61,218 nucleotides of DNA from Clostridia bacterium. Its GTDB lineage: Bacteria; Bacillota; Clostridia; Oscillospirales; Acutalibacteraceae. Position numbers and translations under genes: made by a program. The stretch covers positions 1 to 61,218 of the forward strand of contig JAFVVQ010000056.1 of NCBI GenBank assembly GCA_017502085.1, written 5' to 3'. How positions within the stretch are numbered: position 1 is the first letter of the stretch; each line of letters begins with the position of its first letter. Positions 50,964 through 60,970 of the stretch are shown here, one piece after another. The notes under the pieces are model-generated. The model made no database searches, had not been told where the DNA came from, and was given only the letters and a program-made list of their open reading frames with translations.

Positions 50964-52494
50964 ATGAGATTTAAAATATATGAAAGAAGCAACCTTATCA
51001 ATTTTACACAGGATACAGTATATATGCAACGAGATAATTGGGATGATTATTTTTTCAAAACATCTTTTTGTATGTTTTATTGCTACTCTCCTGGTAAATT
51101 AAAACCAATCGGAAATTTGAAAATTGGTATCAAGGATATGGAAGAAGGAAAAATTGTTGATCATATGACTAGAGAGTTTGACAAACTCGATGATAATTAT
51201 TTTTCACTTGGCCAAGATGAAACATACTATGCCAAACTTTTAGAGTTAGGCGAAGAAAAACGCATTGAAATTCTAACTGCCTTACAAGATGTAGCATTTA
51301 ATCTTGACCACTTTAATAAAGTACGCTCAGAAAAAGTTATGAAAACTTCTCTTTTAAGAAGTGTTTCACCTCTTTCTGTTGAAGGGCAGTTGAATCGCAT
51401 TGCTCACGGCGGGGCTAGACTTACAAAATACAAATTCTCTTACAATTTGTCGGACTCTGATAACGAAGAACATGATTCAAGCCAAATTACATTTGATGTT
51501 AATCCTAAATCAAACCCACCAACTAACATACACGTTTTGATTGGTAGAAACGGTACAGGGAAAACAACATTAATTAAAAATTTGATAAAGAGTATTCGTC
51601 AGCGTGACTTTAGCAACAACAGATTTGATTACGAAAAAATTGGGCGCCTTTCATCCGGTTCAAAATTTACGAATGTATTATGTGTTGCATTTAGCCCTTT
51701 TGATGATTTTTACCGAAATCGATAATGATGTTTCGGAAATACCATATTCATACATTGGTTTAAACAAACAGAGCGGGAATTTATTCAAGGAAATAGAGAA
51801 CCAATTTTGTGATTCGTTTTCTAATTGTATGATAAATGCTCGAAAAAAGAAACTATGGTTAAATGCAATAAAGACGCTTAAGAGTGATCCAACATTTAAC
51901 GACATAGCAATTGATTCTGTAGTGAGCACTATTTTATCTGATGAAAAAGATAAGCTTGCGCAAGATAAAACGGAATCTATCAGAGAAAAATTTTCAACTT
52001 TAAGCTCTGGTCATAAAGTAGTACTGTTAATTATTACATGCTGTGTTGATAAAATAGTGGAAAAAAGTATAGTTTTCATTGATGAACCGGAAAATCATCT
52101 TCATCCACCTTTACTCTCGGCATTGATTAGAGCTTTATCAGATTTGTTAATGGATAGAAATGGTGTTGCAATTATTTCTACGCATTCTCCAGTTGTATTG
52201 CAGGAAGTACCTAGTAGCTGCGTTTGGGCATTGAGGCGCTCGGATGAAAAAATAATAGCCGAACGCTTGGAAAATCAAACATTCGGTGCAAGTATTGGTT
52301 CATTAACAAATGAGGTTTTTAAGCTTGAAGTTACAAATTCAGGCTTTCATAAATTGCTGTCTGAAGCGGTATATAATTCAGGAAATTTCGGTGATTACGA
52401 CATAATTGCTAGTCATTTTGATAATCAGTTAGGAAACGAGGCTGCAATTCTTTTAAGAACACTTTTAGCACTACATAAAAATGAGGAAAACTAA
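50964..52494 (+). pseudogene. ptuA: Septu ATPase PtuA, interrupted by a one-base frameshift
   Basis: Two overlapping frames make one protein of about 510 residues. Frame 1 (50964-51725) has the N-terminal part with Walker A HVLIGRNGTGKTT. Frame 2 (in use from about 51711 to 52494) has the signature-like FSTLSSGHK, Walker B SIVFIDEPENHLHP and switch His IISTHSPVV. The join needs deletion of one T in a run of five (51707-51711), giving FDDFTEIDND. PtuA in the Septu system is an SMC-like ATPase which, with PtuB, stops phages. A -10 TATAAT lies at 50924-50929. The frame break could be real decay, a slippery-run phase switch or a sequencing error. AT-rich unlike the neighbours. Confidence 0.85.
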
Positions 52495-53333
52495 TGAAAA
52501 CATTATCAAAACCATTGCTTAACACCAAAGCAGAAGATATTTTTGAAGAATGTGTTAATGGGTATAGGGATGCTCAAAAAAAGAACAAACTGTTATCTTG
52601 CAAAAATTTGATTGCAACAGATTCTGCATCTTTTGATAATACTATCCCTCATAACGCAAACAATTTTTCTCAATCAACTCTTCCTGATGAGGTTTCAAAT
52701 AAAGAGGTTTATTCGGTGTATGATGATAAGTTTGCTCGGCAAGGAAGTCCAGGAAGGCACTATTATGATACGATTAAATCGCAACCCCCGAGAGGTGTGT
52801 GTCCTATTTGTGGTATACGTATAGTTAACACTTTAGATCATTATCTACCCAAAAGCGAAGTGCCGACTTTATCGATTACACCAAACAATTTGATCCCTTC
52901 GTGCAGAGATTGTAATATGGATAAACGTGCAAACATTTCATTCGTTCCATCAGAAATGCCCGTGCATTTATATTTTGATGAAATCCCTAATGAACCTTGG
53001 CTTTACGTAAAAATCAAGGATAATTTTGAAACACTTTACTATGTTTCTTGTCCCGAATCATGGGAGGTAGGTTTGCGAAACCGAATGAAAAACCATTTAG
53101 ATATTTACAACCTACACTCGCTATATAGCAGTCATGCTGCACAAGAAATTGCTGACAATATGATGCGATGGGAAAATCTGGTTAATCAAGCAGGCATTGA
53201 TGAGTTGAAAATTCATATTGAAAGGGAATGCAAAAGTATAGAAAGTAACGATATTAATTCATGGAGGGCAGCTCTTTATCGTGCTTTAGTTTCAGATTTT
53301 GACAAACTAAAGGACTATTTGCAATCTATATAA
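52494..53333 (+). CDS. ptuB: Septu HNH nuclease PtuB
   Basis: 279 residues. The HNH core lies at about 100-145: CPICG, then NTLDHYLPKSEVPTLSITPN and NLIPSCRDCN, with the zinc Cys pairs C-x2-C and C-x2-C and the catalytic His in LDHYLPK. The start ATG overlaps the last base of the ptuA frame (TAATG), the usual coupling of the pair. It is intact, while ptuA is frameshifted. A helical C-terminus follows. The terminator 53396-53434 ends the unit. Confidence 0.87.
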   Translation: MKTLSKPLLNTKAEDIFEECVNGYRDAQKKNKLLSCKNLIATDSASFDNTIPHNANNFSQSTLPDEVSNKEVYSVYDDKFARQGSPGRHYYDTIKSQPPRGVCPICGIRIVNTLDHYLPKSEVPTLSITPNNLIPSCRDCNMDKRANISFVPSEMPVHLYFDEIPNEPWLYVKIKDNFETLYYVSCPESWEVGLRNRMKNHLDIYNLHSLYSSHAAQEIADNMMRWENLVNQAGIDELKIHIERECKSIESNDINSWRAALYRALVSDFDKLKDYLQSI

Positions 53334-53395
53334 AATCGTTACATATTTACTGATCGAGTGGGAATGTATTGCAGAACAGTTAAATAAAAATATAT

Positions 53396-53434
53396 AAGCC
53401 ATACACATTGACTTTTAATCAAGGTGTATGGCTT
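53396..53434. terminator. Bidirectional terminator behind ptuAB
   Basis: AAGCCATACAC / GTGTATGGCTT stem with inner TTGA/TCAA pairing, then TTGAATTTTTT. Confidence 0.8.
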
Positions 53435-53461
53435 TGAATTTTTTAGTAATATTAAATTAAC

Positions 53462-54010
53462 TTACAGTTTAAAATTATTCTCAACAAACTCAATCATTGC
53501 TTGTTCTTTATCTTGGTCGGGTTCCGAAATGAAATCCAAATCGGCGTCGTTGAACCAAAGATACGCAATTTCTTTTGTTTCATCATTCCAACCAACTATT
53601 CCGAACTTTTTGGGATATTCGCCGCCGTCGGCAACTCGCATCTGAAAGCCTTTATACTCAAATTCCGTTACGGGAATATCATAGTGTCCTTTAAGCATAT
53701 CGGATTCAATCGGTTCGGTCAGGAACTTATAAGTTTGTTCAACTTCGTTTTTCTTGGCAATGTAGAAATCATCATATTTTGCCTTAACTGTCATTGTGTT
53801 TGTTTCAAATATGAAAAATATATCTTTATCATAGTCATAGTAAACACTGTCGTAGCTTGCAAAACCCGTGGGCAAGAAATTCTCTGCTTCATATTTCTCA
53901 CGGTGATATTCATAGATATACCGTTCAACTGTCCAGTTTGAACACGAAGAGAAAACAAGAGAAATCATTAACAAAGCAACTGCTGTTACAACATATTTAA
54001 TCTTCTTCAT
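53462..54010 (-). CDS. Lipoprotein of unknown function
   Basis: 182 residues from ATG 54010, one base after the stop of the preceding gene (translational coupling). Signal peptide with lipobox VFSSC (Cys near 22). The mature part has Tyr/Asp-rich, probably beta-structured sequence (YDSVYYDYDKDIFFIFET, then DDFYIAKKNE). Its layout resembles YfjL-type and DUF3139-like small exported proteins, but I cannot assign it. Last gene of the minus-strand run that begins at the sigma factor. Confidence 0.7.
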   Translation of the reverse strand: MKKIKYVVTAVALLMISLVFSSCSNWTVERYIYEYHREKYEAENFLPTGFASYDSVYYDYDKDIFFIFETNTMTVKAKYDDFYIAKKNEVEQTYKFLTEPIESDMLKGHYDIPVTEFEYKGFQMRVADGGEYPKKFGIVGWNDETKEIAYLWFNDADLDFISEPDQDKEQAMIEFVENNFKL

Positions 54011-54011
54011 T

Positions 54012-54767
54012 TTAAAAATCCTCAATGTTATCCTGAATATAATTGATTACCAAAAAATTCAGATAAGGTTCGTATTCGCCTTCGGGAATGTAAATATCCA
54101 TATAGGCATCGTTGAATTCATTGAAAGGCTTGTTTTTTTCAAACTCAATACTCTCCTCAATACTGTTGGTTTCAACAGAATTGAATTCAATATCGTTTTC
54201 TGTCATGAACGTTTCAAGCAATGTTGCTTGTTCTTCTGCACCGAGCATTCGGAGATAATCAACGATTTTTTCAATATACTCATTCTCTTCATTGATTAAA
54301 TACTGAGCTAAACCGCCGTTCTGAATTTCAAAATCAAAGTTGATAACCGCTATAACCGCTTTCTGCTTTTCATTTTTTGGAACGCCGATATTATCTCTTA
54401 TCGAGTAAAGACCTTCTTCAAAGTATTCTTCACCGTATTTTTCATCATACAAAGAATAATCATATGTATCCCATTCGAGATCACCTGATTTAGAATAATG
54501 AAGCCAGAATGTTCTGCCCGTTTTTTCAAGATGTACCTCAACATGATAAGGACCTTCGACGGGAGTGTCAAAATAATCAATATCAACAATTGAGGGGTTC
54601 ATTTCAGAATAGTTTTCGGCAAGGTATTGCTCAGCGACATTTCGGATATTTTTTCTGTCAAGAGGATTGCCGAAAAAGGAAAGAGCCGCCCATATTACAA
54701 AACCGATTACAAAAGCAGAAACAGTTGCAATTACTGCGGCAGTAAGAATTTTCTCTATTATTTTCAT
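54012..54767 (-). CDS. Membrane-anchored protein with a DUF4375-like domain
   Basis: 251 residues from ATG 54767 (AAGGAGG upstream). One N-terminal helix (about 8-32, TAAVIATVSAFVIGFVIWAA). A YfjL-like exported section (about 35-105) follows with RNVAEQYLAENYSEMNP. The third part (about 120-240) has AVINFDFEIQNGGLAQYLIN and DYLRMLGAEEQATLLETFM, the pattern of DUF4375 (DMP19-like), which is usually cytoplasmic; here it is fused behind a membrane anchor. Function unknown. It starts 17 bases after the LRR gene and is coupled to the lipoprotein gene. Confidence 0.7.
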   Translation of the reverse strand: MKIIEKILTAAVIATVSAFVIGFVIWAALSFFGNPLDRKNIRNVAEQYLAENYSEMNPSIVDIDYFDTPVEGPYHVEVHLEKTGRTFWLHYSKSGDLEWDTYDYSLYDEKYGEEYFEEGLYSIRDNIGVPKNEKQKAVIAVINFDFEIQNGGLAQYLINEENEYIEKIVDYLRMLGAEEQATLLETFMTENDIEFNSVETNSIEESIEFEKNKPFNEFNDAYMDIYIPEGEYEPYLNFLVINYIQDNIEDF

Positions 54768-54783
54768 AGCAATCCTCCTTTGA

Positions 54784-57700
54784 TTACATAAATATTGAAG
54801 CGAAGAATGAAATAACTCTTGCAAAGAACGAGCTTATAGATGAAAAGATTTTTGCGAAGAATCCGGGTTCTTCCGCTTCTTTTGAGATTTGGAAATTGGT
54901 TGTTGCGGTGCCCGAATAGTTGCCGATACCCGTTATTGTTGCAGTTGCCGTACCTTCATTAACGTTATTTGCATAGGTTACGGTATAGTCGGTACCTTCA
55001 CGGAGAACTTTTATGCCGTCAGTAACAGTGATTTCGGGAGTAACAGCTGTACCTGTGTAAGGCTGGTCTGCTATGGGAGCAACTGTTACGGCAGAGATGT
55101 TCTTTGTTACGATTGTGAACTTCGCCTTGCTTGCAAACATTCTGAAATCGCCTTTGCCCTTAACTGTAACATCAGCATTGCCCACATTAATGTTATTGGC
55201 ATAGGTTACACCGAAATCAACGTTTTCAGCAAGCTTGTCACCCGAAGCGGAAACAGAGATTTCAGGTTTGATTTCATATCCCGTATAGGTCTGATTGGGA
55301 ATAGGTGCAATAACGAAAGTGCTGACTCTGATGCCTTGTGTCTGTGCATATGAATGTGCATAGGAGTTTTCAGCGCAATAAATTGTGAGTTTGTCGCAAC
55401 CGTCAAAAGCATCATCGGCAATTTCAGTAACACTGTCTGCGATAACTGCTGTTTCGAGGTTTTCGCAGTTTGCAAATGCCTGAGTTTTGATTGTTGTAAC
55501 ATTACCGCCGATACCAAGGGTTGCAAGGTTATCGCAGTCCATAAAGCTCTGAACTTCAACTGTTGTCAGCGGAGTACGGCTTGATTCGTTTTCAGTTTCG
55601 CCAAGCTGAACAACATTAACACCGCTTCCGAGGAAACTGTTAACATAAAGCTTTTCAACATTCATAAAATCGAAATCGGTGAGCTTCACACAGTTACCGA
55701 AAGCAAGTCTGCCGACAAGTTTGCTTTCTGCATCCCAAGTGAAAGTTGAAAGCTCTTTGCAGTTGTAGAATGCTTCACGGGGTATATAGTCAACATTCGG
55801 TGACATACGAACGGTATGAAGTGCGGAGCAATTCTTGAATGCTTCCATTTCGATGTTAGTTACGGTATCGGGAATATAAATTTCGGTCAGCTTATCGCAA
55901 CCGGTGAAAGCACCTGCACCGATAAGCATAATATTGTTTCCGATATCTACTGATTCGAGATTTTCACAGCCGTAGAACGCAGATTCTTCAACGCTTTCAA
56001 GGTTATCCGATCCCTTGAAGCTTGTGATACTGCTGAATGCAAATGCATACATACCCACATCCGTAACCGTTGGAGGAAGAACAATTTCGTCTATTGAATC
56101 AATTCCGCAGAAAAGGTATGCAGGAAGCTCTTTTATGTTTTCACCGAGATTGATCGTTTCGAGTGACTTAAGTCCGATGAAAGGTGAGTAATATGCCGCT
56201 TTGCCTTCAATTATTGTGAGAGATTTAAAAATACAGTTTATTGCATTGAAATTCACGGTTTTGATTCCGGAACATCCTTTGAAAGCGGTACAATAATACT
56301 CCTTGAGATTTTCAGGCAGAGTTATTTCAGTAAGAGAAGTACATCCTTCAAAAGAATTCGGACCTATATATTCAATACTGTCGGAAAAAACGATTTCAGA
56401 AAGGTTTGTGCAGTTATAAAAAGTCCGACCGTTCACTTCTTTCAGATTTTTGGGCAATTCAATCTTTTCCAGAGCTGAACATCCCTCAAACGCACCGGTT
56501 GATATATACTCAATGCTGTCTGAAAAAACAACTTCTTCAAGAGTATCGGACATATAAGACAGACGGTAAGGGATAGATTTGACTTTATTGCCGAAAACAA
56601 TCTTTTTAAGTGTATCACAGTCAAATATTGCTCTTTTATCCAGTGCCAGATTTACGGTTGTTTTCGGGCGATAGCAGTCGACTGCGTTAAAGTATACCGT
56701 TTCAACAGAGGAACCTGATATAATTTCTTTACCAAATTTATATACACTTTCGGGTATGGTGATTTCTTTTGCGATGCAGTATGAAAACGCGGAATCGCCT
56801 ATTTCCTCAACTCCGTTTTCAATGGTGATTTCCTTAAGATTGTCGCAGCAGTCATAAGCCGACTTGCCTATAACCTTTACGGTTGACGGAATAACGATGC
56901 TCTCAAATTTGAGACAGCCTGCAAAAGCGTAATCACCTATCTCGGTGACAAGAGGTGGAACATCAAAGTATTCAAGCTGTTCGCAGCCTTCAAAAGCACC
57001 TGCGCCGATGTGATTTACCGTGTCGGGTAAAGCAATTTTTTCAAGCGGTGTGCCGCAAAATGCGTAGTCGCCGATTTTTTCAAGTCCGTCAGGAAGAACA
57101 ACGGATTTGAGAGGTGTTACATAAAACATACCTTCGCCCAATTCTTTAATCGGTGCGGATATAATTGCTTTTTCGATAGATGAAAGCCTGAAAACATCTT
57201 CTCCTATGGTCTTGATGCTTCCGGGAATTGTCATTTCAGTAAGTGTCTCGCAGGCGCGAAACGCTTCCGAGCCGAGATATTCGAGGCTGTCGGGCAGCTT
57301 GGTTGCTGTGATATTTGCCGTGCCGGATTGACCGTTTGATGTAATGGAGGTAAAAGCTTCGTCACCGATTTCTTTCAGCGTACTGCCGAAATTATCAACA
57401 TTTAACGATACGCAACTTATGAATGCTCCTCCTGCAATAATCTCAACATTTTTAAAAATGTTGAAATCTTCAAGGCTTCTGCAATTATAAAATGCTCTGG
57501 CGGGGATTTGTTTGATGTTTTCCGGCCAATTTAATGATTTGAGTGAGGTGCAATTACAAAAAGTTGCGAGTCCGATGCTTTTTAATGCGTCGGGAAGAGT
57601 TATGTTTTCGAGTGCTTTGCATCCGGAAAATGCGTAATTCCCTATTTTTTCAACGGAATCCGGAATGTTGATGGTTTCAAGAGTTTTACAATTATAAAAA

Positions 57701-58824
57701 GCATAACTTCCTATTTTTTTTATTGTGTCAGGTAAATCAACTCTTGTTACGGCTGTGTCCGTAAAAGCGCGGTTTCCTATTTCTGTTACTATCCCGTAAT
57801 TAATGCCAACAAAGCCTACATATTCGGGGATTTTGATATATGTGTTAGTGCCCGTGTATTTTGTGATAACGGCTTCACCGTTTTCGTTTATGTAATATTC
57901 AAAAGACTGGTCGCTGTAAACTGTCGATGTATTCTGAGGTAATACCTTGAAATGCCAGTAACCGATTTCTTCATCATAGTTTACATCATATGATTCAAGA
58001 TAAGCTGCTCCGGCAGAATATTTAAAATAAACATCTTCAAGGGTTTTATTTACAGAAGTGTCCATAAATGCATAGGGGTCAACAGCATTTTTTGAAAAAG
58101 TACCGTTAATGGTTACCGACTTTACTTTGCTGTTCTGAAAAGCAGCTTTTACAATACTTTTAACCGATGAAGGAAGTATAACGTCAGTTATTTTTGTACC
58201 GTTGAACATTCCGTTATTGATTTTTGTTATTCCTTCGGTAAGGTTTATCTTTTCTATAGAGCTCCCGTAAAAAGCACGGTTATTGTATGAAATGTCTTTT
58301 CCCGGAATAGTGATTTCCTTGAGATTTTCACAGCCGTAGAATATATCACCTGCTATAGATTTTACTGAACTTGGAATATTTACGGATGTAAGCTTTTTGC
58401 ACATTGCAAATACATCATATCCAATAATCGTTATTGTTTCGGGTAAAACAACCGTTTCAATTTCTTTGAGTGCCGGGTTTGCGGGAATATATCCTTCATA
58501 ACTGCTGTATTCCGATGTTGATGTGCCATTATAGCTGAAGCATTCATCGTCTATCCATTTAACGGTCAATCCTTCTATTTCATCGGGAACAACAATGTTT
58601 TTTTCGCTTCCCGTGTATTTAACCAGGCAAACACACGGTCCGTCTCTGTCTTCGTCAACATAATAGATATAGTCGCCGTAAACCTTATGTGCATCGCTTT
58701 TGTAGACTTCCGCTTTGGCAACGGCAAAATATCTCTGAAAATCTATCCCCGTCAGCGGCATTGCAGTAACAACCATAGCCACAACAACTGTCAATATCAA
58801 TAATTTTTTAATAAATTTTTTCAT
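54784..58824 (-). CDS. BspA-like leucine-rich-repeat surface protein
   Basis: 1346 residues. Signal peptide (KKFIKKLLILTVVVAMVVTA, cut near AKA at about 38). Residues 90-1110 are more than thirty LRR_5 repeats of the form (L)..I.LP.SL..IG..AF..C..L (for example IGSYAFYNCKTLETINIPDS). Two Ig-like repeats with TYTGYEIKPEI.. and PYTGTAVTPEI.. (about 1150-1310) follow, then a hydrophobic end (FFAKIFSSISSFFARVISFF) that may insert in the membrane. Such proteins bind host or polymer surfaces, in some species fibronectin. The gene follows the membrane sigma partner by about 40 bases, and is probably expressed under the ECF sigma factor. Confidence 0.88.
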   Translation of the reverse strand: MKKFIKKLLILTVVVAMVVTAMPLTGIDFQRYFAVAKAEVYKSDAHKVYGDYIYYVDEDRDGPCVCLVKYTGSEKNIVVPDEIEGLTVKWIDDECFSYNGTSTSEYSSYEGYIPANPALKEIETVVLPETITIIGYDVFAMCKKLTSVNIPSSVKSIAGDIFYGCENLKEITIPGKDISYNNRAFYGSSIEKINLTEGITKINNGMFNGTKITDVILPSSVKSIVKAAFQNSKVKSVTINGTFSKNAVDPYAFMDTSVNKTLEDVYFKYSAGAAYLESYDVNYDEEIGYWHFKVLPQNTSTVYSDQSFEYYINENGEAVITKYTGTNTYIKIPEYVGFVGINYGIVTEIGNRAFTDTAVTRVDLPDTIKKIGSYAFYNCKTLETINIPDSVEKIGNYAFSGCKALENITLPDALKSIGLATFCNCTSLKSLNWPENIKQIPARAFYNCRSLEDFNIFKNVEIIAGGAFISCVSLNVDNFGSTLKEIGDEAFTSITSNGQSGTANITATKLPDSLEYLGSEAFRACETLTEMTIPGSIKTIGEDVFRLSSIEKAIISAPIKELGEGMFYVTPLKSVVLPDGLEKIGDYAFCGTPLEKIALPDTVNHIGAGAFEGCEQLEYFDVPPLVTEIGDYAFAGCLKFESIVIPSTVKVIGKSAYDCCDNLKEITIENGVEEIGDSAFSYCIAKEITIPESVYKFGKEIISGSSVETVYFNAVDCYRPKTTVNLALDKRAIFDCDTLKKIVFGNKVKSIPYRLSYMSDTLEEVVFSDSIEYISTGAFEGCSALEKIELPKNLKEVNGRTFYNCTNLSEIVFSDSIEYIGPNSFEGCTSLTEITLPENLKEYYCTAFKGCSGIKTVNFNAINCIFKSLTIIEGKAAYYSPFIGLKSLETINLGENIKELPAYLFCGIDSIDEIVLPPTVTDVGMYAFAFSSITSFKGSDNLESVEESAFYGCENLESVDIGNNIMLIGAGAFTGCDKLTEIYIPDTVTNIEMEAFKNCSALHTVRMSPNVDYIPREAFYNCKELSTFTWDAESKLVGRLAFGNCVKLTDFDFMNVEKLYVNSFLGSGVNVVQLGETENESSRTPLTTVEVQSFMDCDNLATLGIGGNVTTIKTQAFANCENLETAVIADSVTEIADDAFDGCDKLTIYCAENSYAHSYAQTQGIRVSTFVIAPIPNQTYTGYEIKPEISVSASGDKLAENVDFGVTYANNINVGNADVTVKGKGDFRMFASKAKFTIVTKNISAVTVAPIADQPYTGTAVTPEITVTDGIKVLREGTDYTVTYANNVNEGTATATITGIGNYSGTATTNFQISKEAEEPGFFAKIFSSISSFFARVISFFASIFM

Positions 58825-58864
58825 AGAATAACCTCCCTTGATTTATAATAAATTCATAATCAAG

Positions 58865-59803
58865 CTATTCCTTAAATACCATAAACGAACACGAACATCC
58901 TTCGTAGCTGATTGTTACAAATGCTTCTTCTTTTATCAAGTTCTTTTCGATTTCAATATCGAGCGTGTATTCGTCTGCGGTCAGCTCCATTTCATCGCCG
59001 TTGCTGTAAACCGCATAAACCTGCATTTCGGAAAGGTCGATGTTGTTTAAATCATTTGCCGTGAAATCAAAATCATCGGGGAATATTGCGTAAATTGATG
59101 TCAGTTTTTTCGTTTCAAGGCTTTCGATAACTCTGACTTCAAGTGTCTGTGTGAAATCACCGACTGTGATTTTTACCGTTTCATATTTCGGTTCTGTGCC
59201 GAATGTGTCGGAAACCTCAACGGTGTAATCGTCAATACGTACAAGCCGTCTTTCACCGTTATCGTATTCGCCGAAAACTTTGAGTCCCTTGTTACTGAAC
59301 TTTTCTCCAACATAATACTCCGTCTTGAAATCGGGTGTTGTTTCAACGGTGATATTAATTAAACTTGCTTCCTTTTCTGTGGTAGTTGTTATAGGCTGAG
59401 TTGTCACCTCTTCAATTTGTTTTGTGTTTGTGAAGAAATCCGAAACGATGCCTGAAAGCGCCTGAACAATTGAAACGTTTTCTTCAACTTCAATCTGTGT
59501 GCCTGCGGTGAAAAGAAATGCAATTGCCGCAGCTGCCGCAATCCAAACTTTGAATTTGCGTTCGGTCTTTATACCGACTTTCTTCAAGAAATCCTTACGT
59601 GAAATAAGGGGAAGTATCTGTGACTCATCACCCGAGCGGATGGCATTTATCGCATCTGCACATTCGTCAATAAAATCAAAATCAGTGTCATCGCCTTTAT
59701 CGAATTCCGCATCAATAATCGCTTCGAGCATAGTGCAAAGTTCATCGGCGAGATTTGTCATAAAATCGGGGTGCATTAAAATTTCTCTGCTTACTGTCAT
59801 CAT
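58865..59803 (-). CDS. Membrane-anchored anti-sigma-like protein with extracellular Ig-like domains
   Basis: 312 residues from ATG 59803 (AGGAGGC eight bases upstream). The N-terminal cytoplasmic part of about 85 residues is acidic (LADELCTMLEAIIDAEFDKG, DFIDECADAINAIRSGD); one helix follows (about 88-106, VWIAAAAAIAFLFTAG), and outside come a Thr-rich stalk (TTQPITTTTEKE) and one or two Ig-like domains (about 150-310). It starts 4 bases after the sigma stop. The position and topology fit an anti-sigma factor, though no known ZAS or RsgI motif is visible. Confidence 0.75.
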   Translation of the reverse strand: MMTVSREILMHPDFMTNLADELCTMLEAIIDAEFDKGDDTDFDFIDECADAINAIRSGDESQILPLISRKDFLKKVGIKTERKFKVWIAAAAAIAFLFTAGTQIEVEENVSIVQALSGIVSDFFTNTKQIEEVTTQPITTTTEKEASLINITVETTPDFKTEYYVGEKFSNKGLKVFGEYDNGERRLVRIDDYTVEVSDTFGTEPKYETVKITVGDFTQTLEVRVIESLETKKLTSIYAIFPDDFDFTANDLNNIDLSEMQVYAVYSNGDEMELTADEYTLDIEIEKNLIKEEAFVTISYEGCSCSFMVFKE

Positions 59804-59807
59804 TCCG

Positions 59808-60344
59808 TCAGCCTCCTTTCTTTTCAATATCAAAAGAATAAACCATATCTTTTATTTTGTTTCGTAATCGCATTAACCGCATCGATGCGGCAGGTCTTGA
59901 AATTCTGAGCTTGTCTGAAATCTCCTCAACTCCGATTTTTTGTATGTACCGCAAATCGTAGATTTGTTTTTCTTCATCTGTCAGAAGATTCAGAAGAATT
60001 CTTGCAATTTCTTCGTAGTCAATCAGGTCAAGCCGCAATAAATATTCATCCGTGACTCCGACATCTGCTGCTTCATCAAGCGGGATACTTCGTTTCAATT
60101 CAACAGCTTCTTTTTGCTTTTGCCGTTTGACAAAATTATCGGCTGTCCGATAGAGAAACGCTCTCGGATTTTCAAATTCTTCTCCGTCGAGAAGTTTGTT
60201 ATAAAAAACAATGAAGGTCTCTTGCACACAGTCGTCTGCAGCCTCCCGTGAGTCAAGGCGTGACAGACAATAATTGAAAAGTCTGATGCGGTATTGGTCG
60301 TAGCATTCCTGCAGTAATGCGTCGGCTCGCTTCTTTTCGCTCAT
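59808..60344 (-). CDS. ECF-type RNA polymerase sigma factor
   Basis: 178 residues from ATG 60344 (GGAG nine bases upstream; an ATG at 60362 would overlap it). Sigma region 2 has YRIRLFNYCLSRLDSREAAD and DCVQETFIVFYNKLLDG with FENPRAFLYRTADNFVKRQ; region 4 has LLTDEEKQIYDLRYIQKIGV and EEISDKLRISRPAASMRLMR. It is co-transcribed with the membrane partner and probably the LRR and downstream genes, and would control surface proteins in response to an outer signal. Confidence 0.92.
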   Translation of the reverse strand: MSEKKRADALLQECYDQYRIRLFNYCLSRLDSREAADDCVQETFIVFYNKLLDGEEFENPRAFLYRTADNFVKRQKQKEAVELKRSIPLDEAADVGVTDEYLLRLDLIDYEEIARILLNLLTDEEKQIYDLRYIQKIGVEEISDKLRISRPAASMRLMRLRNKIKDMVYSFDIEKKGG

Positions 60345-60561
60345 TATCCTCACTCCTTTCATTGTCCTTCATTATGTAGTCAACGAATTTTCAAAATGTA
60401 ACAGAATTTTTTGATATTTTTTCAATTTAATTATAAACCTTTATATTTGAGATAGCAATAAGGGAAAATTTGCATAAAAAGATAAGATAAACATTCTGTC
60501 TTTACCCCAAAATTTACTTGTAAACTTTTTGTTAACAATCAACTTGTGCCCAACACTATCC
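60345..60561. other. AT-rich intergenic region upstream of the sigma factor
   Basis: No gene is visible. It must hold the sigma-factor promoter (a weak candidate TTGACT near 60385 on the minus strand) and probably the left boundary of the mobile element that starts at 60562; no repeat marking that boundary could be found without the other end. Confidence 0.3.
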
Positions 60562-60590
60562 TTGACAAAAAAGTTGGTCCAAATTATAAT
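60562..60590 (+). promoter_or_regulatory. Consensus sigma-A promoter of the DUF3847-mob unit
   Basis: TTGACA (60562-60567), 17-base spacer, TATAAT (60585-60590): perfect match. Confidence 0.9.
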
Positions 60591-60661
60591 TCAAGTATAC
60601 GAACATTTGTTTGTCTTGCAAACATAAACTTTTATAAACAAAAAAGGAGATAGAAAAATCA

Positions 60662-60970
60662 GTGTCAAATGAAAATCTCAGCAATAAATCTCTTGATGAA
60701 CTTCGTGAAATGAAAGCGAAGGGCGAAGCTGAACTGAAGGTGTTGCATAACAAAAGCAAATATTATGAGTCACAGATAAATTTACTGACACGGAAAGAAC
60801 GCACTCACAGACTCTGCACCCGTGGAGCAATGCTTGAAAAATTTCTCGGTTGTCCCAACGAACTGACCGATGAGCAGGTTGAAGAAATTCTGAAAATTGC
60901 ATTTCATCCCGAAGCAGTCGGCAGGGCGATTGAGCAATTCAGAGAGAGCAACAAAAACACCACTTTGTAA
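60662..60970 (+). CDS. DUF3847-family protein of a mobilizable element
   Basis: 102 residues from GTG 60662 with AAAAGGAG 11-18 bases upstream. Helical, charged protein (LDELREMKAKGEAELKVLHN, then CTRGAMLEKFLGCPNELTDE). DUF3847 proteins typically lie just upstream of MobA/MobL relaxases, as here, and may help oriT binding; the role is not proven. Confidence 0.8.
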   Translation: MSNENLSNKSLDELREMKAKGEAELKVLHNKSKYYESQINLLTRKERTHRLCTRGAMLEKFLGCPNELTDEQVEEILKIAFHPEAVGRAIEQFRESNKNTTL

